Source of the DNA: Micromonospora sp. ALFpr18c
Lineage (GTDB): Bacteria; Actinomycetota; Actinomycetes; Mycobacteriales; Micromonosporaceae
Assembly (NCBI RefSeq): GCF_008868155.1
Contig: NZ_WBKR01000007.1
Location: 1 to 64,000 of the forward strand
Direction of reading: 5' to 3'
DNA: 64,000 bases
Shown here: piece after piece, positions 40,566-50,740 of the stretch
How positions within the stretch are numbered: position 1 is the first letter of the stretch
How the letters are laid out: every line of letters begins with the position of its first letter
Translations under genes and position numbers: made by a program
The notes under the pieces: model-generated
Told to the model about the DNA's origin: nothing
Databases searched by the model: none
Seen by the model: the letters and a program-made list of their open reading frames with translations, nothing else

Positions 40566-43500
40566 TCACGGTGGCGGCAGTTGAGCGAGCTGCACGAGGC
40601 GTACACCCTCTCGACGGGTGACCAACCGACCACGGCCCGGCGGCAGCGGGCCGGGCCGGACCGGCCCGACCAGCGCGCCCTCGTCCGGGCTGCCGGCCAT
40701 CACCAGACCGGCGGTGGACAGCTCCCGCAGCCGCTGGATCATCGGCTCGTACTGGGCCCGGCCCGCACCACCCGAACGGCGGGCCAGCACCAGGTGCAAC
40801 CCCACGTCCCGGGCGTGCGGCAGATGCTCCTCCAGCCCCCGCAACGGGTTCGCCGGCCCGGCCGCCACCAGGTCGTAGTCGTCGACCAGAACGAACAGCT
40901 CCGGTCCGGACCACCAGGACCGGTCGCGCAACTGCTGCGGGGTGACCTCCGGGCCGGGGGCACGCCGCTCCAGGTAGCCGGCGGCCGACTCGACCAGGTC
41001 GGCGGTGTGCGCCGCCGCGGTGCCGTACCCGATCAGGTGGGGCGTCTCGATGGCGCCGAGCAGGCTGCGCCGGTAGTCGACCAGGATCACCCGGGCCTGT
41101 TCCGGAGTGAACCGGGTGACGATCGAGGTGGCCAGCGCGCGGAGGAACGACGACTTGCCGCACTCCGCGTCGCCGAAGACCACGAAGTGCGGCTCGGTGG
41201 CGAAGTCGAGCACCACCGGGCGCAGGTCCGCCTCGGCGATGCCGATCGGCAGCCGCAGCCCGGTCGTCGCGGTGAGATCCAGATCGGCGTACGACAGCAC
41301 CGGCGGGAGCAGCCGCACCCGGGGTGCCGCCTTGCCATTCCACCCCTCGGCTACCCCCTTGACCAGGTCGGCGGTGTCCCCGCCGGCGGCGAGGCGGGGC
41401 AGTGCGGTGAGGAAGTGCAGGCTCTCCGCGGTCACCCCCCGGCCGGGGCGCTCCGGCACGTTCGCGGCTGCCCGCCGGGCCACCAGCGAGTCGGCCGGGT
41501 CGCCGAGACGCAACTCCAGCCGGGAGCCGAACAGATCCCGGATCGCCGGACGGAAGTCCAGCCAGCGCAGCGCGGTGGCGACGACGTGCACCCCGTACGA
41601 CAGGCCCCGGGTGGCGAGGTCGGTGACCAGCGGCTCCAAGTCGTCGTACTCGCCACGGACGGTGCTCCAGCCGTCGATAACCAGGAACACGTCGCCGAAC
41701 GGGTCGGCGCCCGGCTGGCCAGCCGTCCCCGCCGCCGCACGGCGCTGCCGGTACGCGGCCATCGACTCCACGCCCAACTCCGCGAAGCGGCGTTCCCGGT
41801 CGGCCAGCAGGGTCGTCATCTCGCCGACGGTGCGTCGTACCGCGGTCGGGTCGGCCCGCCCGGTCACCCCGCCCACGTGCGGCAGGTCGCGGACGGCGGC
41901 CAACCCGCCACCACCGAAGTCGAGACAGTAGACCTGCACCTCGGTCGGGGTGTGGGTGAGCGCAAGCGCGCAGATCAGCGTGCGCAGCACGGTGGACTTG
42001 CCGCTCTGTGGCGCGCCGACCACCGCGATGTGCCCGGCGGCGCCGTCCAACGCCAGCCACAGCAGGTCGCGGCGCTGCTCCAACGGCCGGTCCACGACGG
42101 CCACCGGCACCCCGAGCGCGCCGTGCAGCTCCGGGTTGCCCACGACGAGCCCGCGCGTCGGGTCCACCTCGACCGGCCCGAGTAGCTCGTCCAGGGCCGG
42201 TGGCTCGCCGAGCGGCGGAAGCCACACCTGGTGGGCGGGTGGGCCCTGCCCGACGAGCCGGTCGACCAGCAGGTCGAGCAGTGTCTCCTGCCCGCTCTCG
42301 TCCTCGGCCACCATGGGCAGGGCGGGTGTGGCCGGCTCGGGCACCGGCACGACGTGGGTGGTGAAGGTGAGCAGCCGGGCGCCGCCGCCACCGGTGGCGC
42401 CCGCCGGCACGGCCCGGCGGCGCACCGCGCCGGACACGTACGCGGCCTTGAATCGGGCCAGCGGGTCGGTGCCGGCGCGCAGGTAGCCGTGGCCCGGCGA
42501 GCGGGGCAGCTCGTGCGCGTCCGGCACCCCGAGCACCGTGCGGGACTCCAACGCGGAGAAGGTGCGCAACCCGATCCGGTACGACAGGTGAGTGTCGAGC
42601 CCACGGAGCCGACCCTCCTCCAGGCGCTGACTGGCGAGCAGCAGATGCACACCGAGCGACCGGCCCAGCCGACCGATCTGCACGAACAGGTCGATGAAGT
42701 CGGGTTTCGCCGAGAGCAGTTCGGAGAACTCGTCGCAGATCAGCAGCAGCGACGGCAGCGGGGCCAGCGGGCTGCCGGCGGCACGCGCCCGCTCGTAGTC
42801 CCGCACGCTGGAGAAGTTGCCGGCGCGTCGCAGCAGCTCCTGCCGACGTACCAGCTCCCCGTTGATCGCGTCGACCATCCGGTCGACCAGGGGCAGCGCG
42901 TCGGCCAGGTTGGTGATCACCGCGGCGGTGTGCGGCAGACGGTCGAACGACGCGAACGTGGCGCCGCCCTTGAAGTCGACGAGCACGAAGTTGAGCTGCT
43001 CGGAGCTGTGCGTGGCGGCCAGCCCCAGCACCAGCGTACGGAGCAGTTCGGATTTGCCCGAGCCGGTGGCCCCGATGAGCAGGCCGTGCGGGCCCATCCC
43101 GTCCTGGGCGGACTCCTTGAGGTCCAACTCGATGGCGCCGCCGTCCACGCCCACCCCGATCGGCACCCGCAGCCGGTCCCGTGCCGACCGGGGCGCCCAG
43201 CCCTGCTCGGCGGTGAAGCTCTCCGGGTCGCCGAGGCCGAGCAGTTCGGGCAGGCCCAGCTCGGCCTGGAGCGGGGCGTCCGGGCCGCGTGCCGCGCCGG
43301 CCAGCCGCAGCGGCGCCAACCGCCGGGCGACCGCCTCGGCGTCGGCCGGGTCGAGCTGGTCGGCCGTACCCACCTCGGCGTGCCCGTCGATCGACAACGA
43401 GTGCAGCCGCCGGCCGCGCAGTTCCAGCAGCAGCGCGTACCGGTCGAGCAGGCGCGGCGGCGGGGTGTCCAGGTCCAGGACGGTGACCGCGTCGATGCCG

Positions 43501-44546
43501 CCGTCGCCGGTCAGGTCGGTGGCGCCGGTCAGGTCGCCGCCGTCGAGGACCACCACCACGTGCGGGCCGTCGGTGGCCGGGCCGGCCGGACTGAACCGGG
43601 ACCGGCTGGCCAGCACGTCGCCCAGCAGCCGCTCCAGCTCGACGGCGGAGCTGGTGACCAGCCGGACCGGGCCGAGCGCGTCGGTGCGGCCGGGATGGTG
43701 GGCGTGCGGCAGCCACTTCACCCACTCCCAGCCGGCCCGCCGTTCCGGTCCGGCGCAGATCGCGACGAGCAGCTCGTCGGGCGCGTGGAAGACGGCCAGT
43801 TGGGTCAGCATCGCCCGGACCAGCGCCTGTGCCGCCGCGTCGCCGGTCGGCGGGCCGGCGCTCGGCGGGCCGCCGCCGGTCCGGCCGGCGGTCCGCACGT
43901 ACACCCGGGCGAAGCTGCGCAGCGACAGCGCCACCGGCAGGTCCGGCACGACGGAGTACGCGTCCAGGAAGCGACGCAGCGCGCCGGCGGTCATCGGCTC
44001 CAGCTCCTCCAAGGGCCGGGTGACCGGCGGGACGAGCGGGGTGGCCAGGGTCTGCGGCCCGACGCCGACGCGGACCACCGCGAAGTCCGGGTCGGCGGGA
44101 CGGCGTTCCCAGACCCGGTGGCTGTCCACCGTCGACCACAGGCGGCCGGGGTCGGGGTGCCGGTAGTAGAGCCCGGCCCGCTGCCGCCCGGCGGTCTGCC
44201 GGACCCGGCGGCGCAACGTTGCCAGGTGCCGCAGGTACTCCCGTCGGGCGGCCATCATCTCGGACTTCTTCGGAGTGCCCGAGGCGCTGCCCCACGAGGT
44301 CACCAGCATCGCCAGCGAGGACAGCCCGAACATGCCGCCCACCACGTACGAGTAGGCGCCGCCGCCCCGGCCGAACATCATCGCCATCGCCACCGTGCCG
44401 CCCAGCATGGGCAGCAGCATGAGCATCTGCTGCCACCGCCCCCCGGTCACCGCCGGGATCTCCGGTGGCGCCTCGACCGGCAGCTCACCGGCGGGGATCT
44501 CGGGCGCCGGCCGGCGGGGCGGGCGCTTGATGACGACGGTGGACAC
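40566..44546 (-). CDS. eccC: Type VII secretion ATPase EccC, single-chain with three FtsK/SpoIIIE domains
   Basis: A 1326-residue motor protein. The N-terminal cytosolic segment TVVIKRPPRRPAPEIPAGEL is the EccC signature, followed by two TM helices (QMLMLLPMLGGTVAMAMMF and YVVGGMFGLSSLAMLVTS) and a linked DUF-type domain. Three P-loop domains follow: GATGSGKSELL (~residue 494), GAPQSGKSTVL (~845) and GDAECGKSSFL (~1127), with Walker B LLLICDEFSELL, VFLVIDGWSTV and LFVLVDDYDLV. GTG 44546 is chosen since it has CAGGAGG about 8 bases upstream and gives the canonical start; the frame from 44654 adds a spurious leader. Divergent eccD lies 101 bases away; eccC and mycP form a run. Confidence 0.94.
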   Translation of the reverse strand: MSTVVIKRPPRRPAPEIPAGELPVEAPPEIPAVTGGRWQQMLMLLPMLGGTVAMAMMFGRGGGAYSYVVGGMFGLSSLAMLVTSWGSASGTPKKSEMMAARREYLRHLATLRRRVRQTAGRQRAGLYYRHPDPGRLWSTVDSHRVWERRPADPDFAVVRVGVGPQTLATPLVPPVTRPLEELEPMTAGALRRFLDAYSVVPDLPVALSLRSFARVYVRTAGRTGGGPPSAGPPTGDAAAQALVRAMLTQLAVFHAPDELLVAICAGPERRAGWEWVKWLPHAHHPGRTDALGPVRLVTSSAVELERLLGDVLASRSRFSPAGPATDGPHVVVVLDGGDLTGATDLTGDGGIDAVTVLDLDTPPPRLLDRYALLLELRGRRLHSLSIDGHAEVGTADQLDPADAEAVARRLAPLRLAGAARGPDAPLQAELGLPELLGLGDPESFTAEQGWAPRSARDRLRVPIGVGVDGGAIELDLKESAQDGMGPHGLLIGATGSGKSELLRTLVLGLAATHSSEQLNFVLVDFKGGATFASFDRLPHTAAVITNLADALPLVDRMVDAINGELVRRQELLRRAGNFSSVRDYERARAAGSPLAPLPSLLLICDEFSELLSAKPDFIDLFVQIGRLGRSLGVHLLLASQRLEEGRLRGLDTHLSYRIGLRTFSALESRTVLGVPDAHELPRSPGHGYLRAGTDPLARFKAAYVSGAVRRRAVPAGATGGGGARLLTFTTHVVPVPEPATPALPMVAEDESGQETLLDLLVDRLVGQGPPAHQVWLPPLGEPPALDELLGPVEVDPTRGLVVGNPELHGALGVPVAVVDRPLEQRRDLLWLALDGAAGHIAVVGAPQSGKSTVLRTLICALALTHTPTEVQVYCLDFGGGGLAAVRDLPHVGGVTGRADPTAVRRTVGEMTTLLADRERRFAELGVESMAAYRQRRAAAGTAGQPGADPFGDVFLVIDGWSTVRGEYDDLEPLVTDLATRGLSYGVHVVATALRWLDFRPAIRDLFGSRLELRLGDPADSLVARRAAANVPERPGRGVTAESLHFLTALPRLAAGGDTADLVKGVAEGWNGKAAPRVRLLPPVLSYADLDLTATTGLRLPIGIAEADLRPVVLDFATEPHFVVFGDAECGKSSFLRALATSIVTRFTPEQARVILVDYRRSLLGAIETPHLIGYGTAAAHTADLVESAAGYLERRAPGPEVTPQQLRDRSWWSGPELFVLVDDYDLVAAGPANPLRGLEEHLPHARDVGLHLVLARRSGGAGRAQYEPMIQRLRELSTAGLVMAGSPDEGALVGPVRPGPLPPGRGRLVTRREGVRLVQLAQLPPP

Positions 44547-44647
44547 TCGGCCTCCTGACAGCGCTGGGTAACCCGAGCCTGGCTCATGGTAGGTAAAGTC
44601 CTGTCGTCCGCGCAGCCTCCGATCCCCCTCGATATGGAGATCAGCCG

Positions 44648-46051
44648 ATGACAACCGGGCTGGCCCGCGTCACCATCAGCGCGCCGCAACGGCGGGTGGA
44701 CGTCGCCCTTCCGGAGCAGGTGCCGCTGGCCGAGCTGCTGCCCGACGTGCTCCGGCACGCCGGTGAGGGCCTCGCCGACGACGGCGAACAGCACGGCGGT
44801 TGGGTGCTGCGCCGCACCGACGGCGCGCTGCTGACGACCGCCCAGGCGCTGCTACCGCAGGGGGTCCGCGACGGCGAGGTGCTGCACCTGGTGCCGGCCC
44901 GCGCGCACTGGCCCGAGCTGGAGTACGACGACGTGGTCGAGGCGATCGCCGAGGGCGCCCGTCGCCGGGGCGGCGCCTGGTCGGCCGGAGCCACCCGTGC
45001 GGCCGCCCTGGCCGGTGCCGCCGTACCCCTCGGTGTGGGGTTGCTCGCCCTGCTCGCCGGTGGCCCCGGGCACCGGGCCGGCTGGCTGGCGGCGGCCGTG
45101 GTGGCGCTGCTGCTCACCGTCGCCGGCGCGGTCGCCTCCCGTGCCCATGGCGACGGTGCCGCCGGCGCGACCCTCGGCGGCTATGCCCTGCCGTACGCGT
45201 TCGTGGCCGGCGCCCTCGCGGTCGGCTCCGGCGACCCGGTCGGGCCGTTCGGGCCGGTGCGGTGGGTGGGCGCGCCCGAGTTGCTGACCGGGTCGGTGGC
45301 GTTGCTGCTGTCGGCGCTGCTCGGGCTGCTCGGGGTGGCCAGCCGGCTGCGGGTCTTCGTGGCCGGCGTCACGGCCGGTCTGGTGGGCGCTGCGGCGGCG
45401 CTCGGCGGGCTGCTGCTGCCCCCGGCCGGCACGGCGGCGGTGCTGCTCAGCGCGCTGGTCTTCGCCGTCGGGGTGGTTCCGCTGCTGGCCATCCGGCTGG
45501 GCAAGCTGCCGCTGCCGCCGATCACCCTGCCGGCCGCGGGCCCCGCCGGGGAGCCGGAGCGGGTCCGGGATCTGCCGGACCGGGGCCGCGTGCACGCGGC
45601 GGTGATCCGCACCGAGGAGATGCTCACCGGCATGCTGCTCGGGCACGCCCTGCTCGTGGTGGCGGCGGCGGGTGTGCTCGGGGTGGCCGGCGGAACGTCC
45701 GGGCGGGTGCTGGTGGCGGTCGCCTCGGCCGTGCTGCTGCTGCGGTCGCGGCTGTTCGTGGCGCTGCGCCACCGCGTACCGACGGTGCTCGCCGGTCTCG
45801 CCGGCTACGCGGTGCTGGGTGCGGTGCTGGCCGGTCGGGCCGACGACGCCGGGCGGCTGGCGCTGGTCCTCGGCGGCGCGGCGCTGGCCCTGGTGGCCGC
45901 CGCGGCCGGCACCGGGTACGCCCACCGGCCGGTCTCGCCGTACCTCGGTCGGATCGCGGATCTCACCGACACGGCCCTGGTGGTCGCGGTGGTGCCGGTC
46001 GCCTGCGCGGTGCTCGACCTGTACGACCGGGCCCGGGGGCTGCTCGGTTGA
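44648..46051 (+). CDS. eccD: Type VII secretion membrane channel protein EccD
   Basis: A 467-residue protein. The N-terminal ~90 residues are the ubiquitin-like domain (RVTISAPQRRVDVALPEQVP, then GVRDGEVLHLVPARA), followed by about eleven hydrophobic helices from residue 115 to the end, a layout typical of EccD. EccD forms the pore dimer in the ESX inner membrane complex. ATG 44648 with GGAGA at 44637-44641 upstream. It diverges from eccC, so a single 100-base region controls both. The 3' end converges on ppa. Confidence 0.92.
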   Translation: MTTGLARVTISAPQRRVDVALPEQVPLAELLPDVLRHAGEGLADDGEQHGGWVLRRTDGALLTTAQALLPQGVRDGEVLHLVPARAHWPELEYDDVVEAIAEGARRRGGAWSAGATRAAALAGAAVPLGVGLLALLAGGPGHRAGWLAAAVVALLLTVAGAVASRAHGDGAAGATLGGYALPYAFVAGALAVGSGDPVGPFGPVRWVGAPELLTGSVALLLSALLGLLGVASRLRVFVAGVTAGLVGAAAALGGLLLPPAGTAAVLLSALVFAVGVVPLLAIRLGKLPLPPITLPAAGPAGEPERVRDLPDRGRVHAAVIRTEEMLTGMLLGHALLVVAAAGVLGVAGGTSGRVLVAVASAVLLLRSRLFVALRHRVPTVLAGLAGYAVLGAVLAGRADDAGRLALVLGGAALALVAAAAGTGYAHRPVSPYLGRIADLTDTALVVAVVPVACAVLDLYDRARGLLG

Positions 46052-46082
46052 GCGGCACCCGGGCCCGGTCGGTCAGCGTTCG

Positions 46083-46589
46083 TCAGTGGGTGGACTCGCC
46101 ACGCGCCTCGGCGTCCCTGGCCCGCTGGTAGGAGGCCCGGATCTCGGCCTCGGCCTCGGTGCGGCCGACCCAGGTGGCGCCCTCGACCGACTTGCCGGGC
46201 TCCAGGTCCTTGTACACCTCGAAGAAGTGCTGGATCTCCAGGCGGTCGAACTCGCCCAGGTGGTGAATGTCGCGCAGGTGCTCCTGGCGGGGGTCCTCGT
46301 AGGGCACGCAGAGGACCTTGTCGTCGCCGCCCTTCTCGTCGGTCATCCGGAACATGCCGATGGTCCGGCAGCGGATCAGGCAACCCGGGAAGGTCGGCTC
46401 GGGGACCAGCACCAGCGCGTCCAGCGGGTCGCCGTCCTCGCCCAGCGTCTCCTCAATGAACCCGTAGTCGGCCGGGTACTGGGTAGACGTGAACAGGGTG
46501 CGGTCCAGCCGGATCCGGCCGGTCTTGTGGTCCACCTCGTACTTGTTCCGGTGACCCTTGGGGATCTCAACCGTCACGTCGAAATCCAT
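46083..46589 (-). CDS. ppa: Inorganic pyrophosphatase, family I
   Basis: A 168-residue cytosolic enzyme that hydrolyses pyrophosphate and drives biosynthesis. The conserved order is [40 protein letters not shown] (the D-G-D-P-LD signature), and [26 protein letters not shown] split here as [12 protein letters not shown] and [14 protein letters not shown]. The length is typical of bacterial Ppa. ATG 46589 fits [12 protein letters not shown]; the frame upstream is not coding. Its position divergent from dacB matches Rv3628-Rv3627c. Confidence 0.97.
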   Translation of the reverse strand: MDFDVTVEIPKGHRNKYEVDHKTGRIRLDRTLFTSTQYPADYGFIEETLGEDGDPLDALVLVPEPTFPGCLIRCRTIGMFRMTDEKGGDDKVLCVPYEDPRQEHLRDIHHLGEFDRLEIQHFFEVYKDLEPGKSVEGATWVGRTEAEAEIRASYQRARDAEARGESTH

Positions 46590-46686
46590 CTGCACGCTCC
46601 CTCGTCTGCCCACGCTGGCTAACGGAACCACTGGCGGCCCTCCGGACAGGTGAATGCCCACCCGCCGACTCCGGCCGCCGCATAGT

Positions 46687-46699
46687 CTTCGGACCGAAG
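46687..46699. promoter_or_regulatory. 13-bp palindrome CTTCGG-A-CCGAAG between ppa and dacB
   Basis: Six-base arms around a single A, located about 40-55 bases before the GTG start of dacB and in the shared divergent promoter region. A symmetric protein binding site is possible; no regulator can be named. Confidence 0.4.
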
Positions 46700-46741
46700 T
46701 AGTGTCACCCAAGCCAATTTTCGCTGGGGGAGGAGGGGGCC

Positions 46742-48562
46742 GTGGGGAGGGAAGATTCACACTACCGCCCGGACGGGGGCGTCGCGCGCGGTACCGGACG
46801 ATCCGGCGCCGGCGGTGCCACCGGGCGGGTTCCGGTGCCCGACGCGCACCTCCCGCGGGCTCCCGAGCCGCAGTCGGCACCGGAGCCGGTGACCGAGCGT
46901 CCCGCTCCGCTGCCCTGGCATCCACCTGCGGGTTCGGCCCCGGTCGTACCGAACTCGGGCCGTTTCCCGGTCGCCGGTGGTGATCGACCCACCGGCGCGC
47001 CGCGCGGCAGCGCCACCGTCCCGACCGGCCCGGCCCGGCCCGGCTACGCGCCCGCCGCGCCGAACGCCGTCCCACCGCTGGGCCCACCGATCTCCGCGCT
47101 GCCCGCGCCCGCCGGCGCCGCGCCCGAACCCGCCGCGCCGACCCGTCGGCGCCGGCTGCCGATGGTGCTGGCCCTCGTGGTCCTGCTGGTGCTCGCCGGC
47201 GTCGGGGTCGTCGTGACCAGGCCCGGGCCGGTCGCCGGATGGCTGGGCGACGACGCCGGGTCCGCGCCCACCGCTGCGGCCGCGACCCCCGAACCGGACC
47301 CGTCGGACGTGCTGGCCGGTCCGGACCCGAACGCTCCGGTGCCCAGCCCCGACGGGGTACGCGCCGCGCTGGACCCGCTGGTGGGTGCCGCCGCGCTGGG
47401 CGACCGGGTGAACGTCTCGGTGGCCGACGTGACCTCCGGCCAGACGCTGTTCGCCAAGGGAGCGGACGACGGCACGGTGCCCGCCTCGGTGACCAAGCTG
47501 GCGACCGCGGTGACCGTGCTGGCCGCCCGTGGCCCCGGGTACCGGATCCCCACCCGGGCGGTGGCCGGTGCGAAGCCCGGCGAGGTGGTGATCGTCGGCG
47601 GCGGCGACCCGACGCTCGCGGTCGACAAGAAGGGCTACTACCCCGGTGCCGCGCGCCTCGACGACCTGGCCGCCCAGGTGCGTACGGCGCTCGGCGGCAC
47701 CGCCCCGACCAGCGTCATCGTCGACGGTTCGGTCTACTCGGGCCCGGTCTACGGCCCGGGCTGGGACGACGACATCCCCACCGGCGGGTACGGCGGCGCG
47801 GTGACCGCGTTGATGACCAACGGCGCGCGCAAGGACCCGGGTGCCGCCAGCGGTGGCGCCGTGCGGGTCGCCGAGCCGGATCTGACCGCCGGCCGGTCGT
47901 TCGCCAAGCTGCTGGGCGTACCGGCCTCCGCCGTGAAGCGCGGCACCGCTCCGGCGCCGACCGCGGCCGGTGGCGCCCCGGCACCCGGCACCGAGCTGGG
48001 CGTGGTGCAGTCCCCGCCGCTGATCCGGTTGGTCGACATCATGATCAGTCAGAGTGACAACCTGGTCGCCGAGGCGCTCGCCCGGCAGGTGGCGCTGGCC
48101 CGCAACCGGCCGGCCTCGTTCGACGGAGCCGCCGCGGCGATGGACGCCGAGTTGGCCGAGCTGGGGCTGCCCGCCGAGGAGATCACGCTCTCCGACGGCA
48201 GCGGCCTGTCCCGCAACAACCGGATCAGCCCGTCGCTGCTGACCGACCTCATCCGACTGGCCGCCAGCACGGACCATCCGGAACTCGCCGGTGTGTTCGG
48301 GGGCCTGCCGGTCGCCGGCTGGTCCGGCACCCTGGACGACCGTTACCGCGGTGCGCCCGGCACGGCGGCCGGGGCGGGTGCCGTGCGGGCCAAGACCGGC
48401 ACGCTGACCGGGGTGCACGCCATCGCCGGCCTGGTCACCACGGCTGACGGCCGGTTGCTCACGTTCGCGGTGCTCACCGACAAGGTGCCCGGCGGCACGG
48501 ACACCGCCCAACCGGCACTGGACCGGATCGCCGCCGCCTTGGCCGGCTGCGGCTGCGGCTGA
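46742..48562 (+). CDS. dacB: D-alanyl-D-alanine carboxypeptidase (PBP4/DacB, peptidase S13)
   Basis: A 606-residue membrane-anchored carboxypeptidase. The N-terminal ~140 residues are Pro/Ala-rich and disordered, a TM helix follows ([20 protein letters not shown]), then the S13 domain with ASVTKLAT (SxxK, ~residue 250), SQSDNLVAE (SxN) and [10 protein letters not shown] (KTG). It trims the terminal D-Ala of peptidoglycan stem peptides. GTG 46742 has GGAGGAGGGGG just upstream. The order ppa - dacB - metallopeptidase - tilS is a conserved actinobacterial block. Confidence 0.92.
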   Translation: MGREDSHYRPDGGVARGTGRSGAGGATGRVPVPDAHLPRAPEPQSAPEPVTERPAPLPWHPPAGSAPVVPNSGRFPVAGGDRPTGAPRGSATVPTGPARPGYAPAAPNAVPPLGPPISALPAPAGAAPEPAAPTRRRRLPMVLALVVLLVLAGVGVVVTRPGPVAGWLGDDAGSAPTAAAATPEPDPSDVLAGPDPNAPVPSPDGVRAALDPLVGAAALGDRVNVSVADVTSGQTLFAKGADDGTVPASVTKLATAVTVLAARGPGYRIPTRAVAGAKPGEVVIVGGGDPTLAVDKKGYYPGAARLDDLAAQVRTALGGTAPTSVIVDGSVYSGPVYGPGWDDDIPTGGYGGAVTALMTNGARKDPGAASGGAVRVAEPDLTAGRSFAKLLGVPASAVKRGTAPAPTAAGGAPAPGTELGVVQSPPLIRLVDIMISQSDNLVAEALARQVALARNRPASFDGAAAAMDAELAELGLPAEEITLSDGSGLSRNNRISPSLLTDLIRLAASTDHPELAGVFGGLPVAGWSGTLDDRYRGAPGTAAGAGAVRAKTGTLTGVHAIAGLVTTADGRLLTFAVLTDKVPGGTDTAQPALDRIAAALAGCGCG

Positions 48563-48663
48563 CCGCCCCGGATGCGGTCCCCGGCCACCCGCTGGGCGGC
48601 GACCGTCGTCGATAGCCGACGCGAGCCCGGGCCGGGGTGTCGCGGCGCGGGTACGGTGGGTCC

Positions 48664-49734
48664 ATGGCGCAGTTCGTGGACTGGGATCTGGCCGCCGCCA
48701 CCGCGGGGGCGTTGAGCAAGTCGGGCCCCCGGGTGTCGTACACCGAGGCCACCGACGTGGTGGGCGATCTGCGACGGCTGACCGACGAGGCGGCCGGGCA
48801 CGTGGCCGACTACACGGGGCTGCGGGCGCAGGTGGCGCATCCGCCGGTCCGGGTGGTTGACCGCCGGGACTGGGCCGCCGCGAACATCGCCGGCCTGCGT
48901 GAGGTGATCACCCCGCTGGTCAGTCGGCTCTCCGGCGAGAAGCCGCCCGGCGCGTTGACCGAGGCGATCGGGTCCCGGCTGACCGGGGTCCAGGCCGGCA
49001 CCGTGCTGGCCTACCTGTCCGGCCGGGTGCTCGGCCAGTACGAGGTCTTCTCCGCCGACCCCGGCCAGTTGCTGCTGGTCGCACCGAACATCGTCGAGGT
49101 GGAGCGCAAGCTTGGCGCCGACCCGCGGGACTTCCGGCTCTGGGTCTGCCTGCACGAGGTCACCCACCGCACCCAGTTCACCGCGGTGCCGTGGATGCGG
49201 GCGTACTTCCTCAGCGAGGTGCAGGCTTTCGTGGACGCCTCGTCCAGCGGCGGCGAGCACCTGACCGAGCGGCTGCGACGCGGCGTCGCGACCCTGTCCG
49301 AGGCGGTCCGCGACCCGGAGAGCCGGACCAGCGTGCTGGACATCGTGCAGACTCCGGCGCAGCGGGCCGTGCTGGATCGGCTGACCGCGCTGATGACGCT
49401 GCTGGAGGGCCACGCCGAGTTCGTGATGGACGGCGTCGGCCCGCAGGTGATCCCGAGCGTGGAGCGGATCCGGGCGTCGTTCAACCGGCGTCGCGAGGCG
49501 GGCAATCCGCTGGAGAAGGCGATCCGTCGCCTGCTCGGGGTGGACGTGAAGATGCGTCAGTACGCCGAGGGTCGCAAGTTCGTGCACGGCGTGGTCGAGC
49601 GGGTCGGCATGGACGGCTTCAACTCGATCTTCAACTCGCCGCTGACCCTGCCCCGGCTGTCCGAGCTGGCTGACCCGGATGCCTGGGTGGCCCGGGTGCA
49701 CGGCCCGGCCGGCACCATCCCGGCCGCCGGCTGA
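48664..49734 (+). CDS. Zinc-dependent metallopeptidase of the DUF2342/F420-biosynthesis-associated family
   Basis: A 356-residue protein. The metal site is LHEVTHRTQF (HExxH, ~residue 164) with a further LLEGHAEFVMDGVG (EGHAEF) that supplies the third ligand. The N-terminus VDWDLAAATAGALSKSGPRV is the start typical for the actinobacterial family annotated as coenzyme F420 biosynthesis associated (Rv3626c-like). No link to F420 can be seen here. ATG 48664. The stop precedes the tilS GTG by 11 bases; it is probably cotranscribed with tilS. Confidence 0.9.
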   Translation: MAQFVDWDLAAATAGALSKSGPRVSYTEATDVVGDLRRLTDEAAGHVADYTGLRAQVAHPPVRVVDRRDWAAANIAGLREVITPLVSRLSGEKPPGALTEAIGSRLTGVQAGTVLAYLSGRVLGQYEVFSADPGQLLLVAPNIVEVERKLGADPRDFRLWVCLHEVTHRTQFTAVPWMRAYFLSEVQAFVDASSSGGEHLTERLRRGVATLSEAVRDPESRTSVLDIVQTPAQRAVLDRLTALMTLLEGHAEFVMDGVGPQVIPSVERIRASFNRRREAGNPLEKAIRRLLGVDVKMRQYAEGRKFVHGVVERVGMDGFNSIFNSPLTLPRLSELADPDAWVARVHGPAGTIPAAG

Positions 49735-49745
49735 CCCGCCCTCCG

Positions 49746-50738
49746 GTGGCTGCGCTCGCCCCGCCGGTGGCCGCGATCCGGGTGGCGGTTCGCCGCGCCC
49801 TGATCGGTCTGCCGACCGGAGGGCCGGTGCTGGTCGCCTGCTCCGGTGGCGCCGACTCGCTCGCCCTGGCGGCGGCCGCCGTGTTCGTGGCGCCCCGGCT
49901 CGGCTTGGCCGCCGGCCTGGTGACCGTCGACCACGGCCTGCAGGCCGGTTCCGCGCAGCGGGCCGCCGAGGTGGCGACCTGGGCCCGTGACGCCGGCTTC
50001 CCGCTCGTGCAGGCCGTCCGCGTCGAGGTGGCCGGCCGCCCGGGAGGGCCGGAGGCGGCCGCCCGGGAGGCCCGGTACCAGGCGTTGACCGAGGTGTCCC
50101 GGCAACATGACGCGGTCGCCGTGCTCACCGGGCACACCCGTGACGATCAGGCGGAGACCGTGCTGCTCGCGCTCGCCCGCGGTGCCGGCCCGCGCGGGCT
50201 GGCCGGGATGCCGGCCCGGCGGGACCTGTCCGGTGTGCCACTGCTGCGCCCGCTGCTGGGGATCGCCCGGGAGCAGACCCGCGCCGCGTGCGCCGTGCTC
50301 GGGCTCCAGCCGTGGCAGGACCCGCACAACACCGACCCGTCGTACGCCCGGTCCCGGGTGCGGGCCGACGTGCTGCCAGCTCTGGTGCGGGCGCTCGGGC
50401 CCGGCGTGCTGGACAACCTCGCGCGCACGGCCCTGCTGGTGGCGGCCGACAACGCCGCCCTCGACGAGCTGGCGGAGACGGCGCTGACGGCGGCCCGGCA
50501 TCCCGAGGGTGGGCTCGCGGTGCCGGCGTTGACCATCCTCGCCCCCGCCGTACGCGGCCGGGTGCTGCACGCCTGGGCGCGTGAGCTCGGCGCCCTGCCG
50601 GGTGCCCTGTCCCATCGGCACGTCGCCGCGCTGGACGCGTTGATCACCGACTGGCACGGTCAGGGGCCGGCCGATCTGCCCGGGGGGGTCCGGGTGCTCC
50701 GCCGCGCCGACCGGCTCGCTCCGGTGAGCCCGGACTGA
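49746..50738 (+). CDS. tilS: tRNA(Ile)-lysidine synthetase
   Basis: A 330-residue N-type ATP pyrophosphatase. The PP-loop is LVACSGGADSLALAAA (~residues 29-44), followed by VTVDHGLQAGSAQRA, GHTRDDQAETVLLALARG and LRPLLGIAREQTRA, with YARSRVRADVLPAL as tRNA-binding helix. It converts C34 of the tRNA-Ile CAU anticodon into lysidine so that AUA is read correctly. GTG 49746. It lies in the conserved tilS-hpt-ftsH order but is separated from hpt by a regulator and a small gene here. Confidence 0.94.
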   Translation: MAALAPPVAAIRVAVRRALIGLPTGGPVLVACSGGADSLALAAAAVFVAPRLGLAAGLVTVDHGLQAGSAQRAAEVATWARDAGFPLVQAVRVEVAGRPGGPEAAAREARYQALTEVSRQHDAVAVLTGHTRDDQAETVLLALARGAGPRGLAGMPARRDLSGVPLLRPLLGIAREQTRAACAVLGLQPWQDPHNTDPSYARSRVRADVLPALVRALGPGVLDNLARTALLVAADNAALDELAETALTAARHPEGGLAVPALTILAPAVRGRVLHAWARELGALPGALSHRHVAALDALITDWHGQGPADLPGGVRVLRRADRLAPVSPD

Positions 50739-50740
50739 CC

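Noticed and set aside
38829-42185. 1118-residue plus-strand open frame
   Set aside because: Antisense to the second PAP2, mycP and eccC; low-complexity composition.
40540-44436. 1298-residue minus-strand open frame in another frame than eccC
   Set aside because: Frame-shifted shadow of eccC, which itself shows three P-loops.
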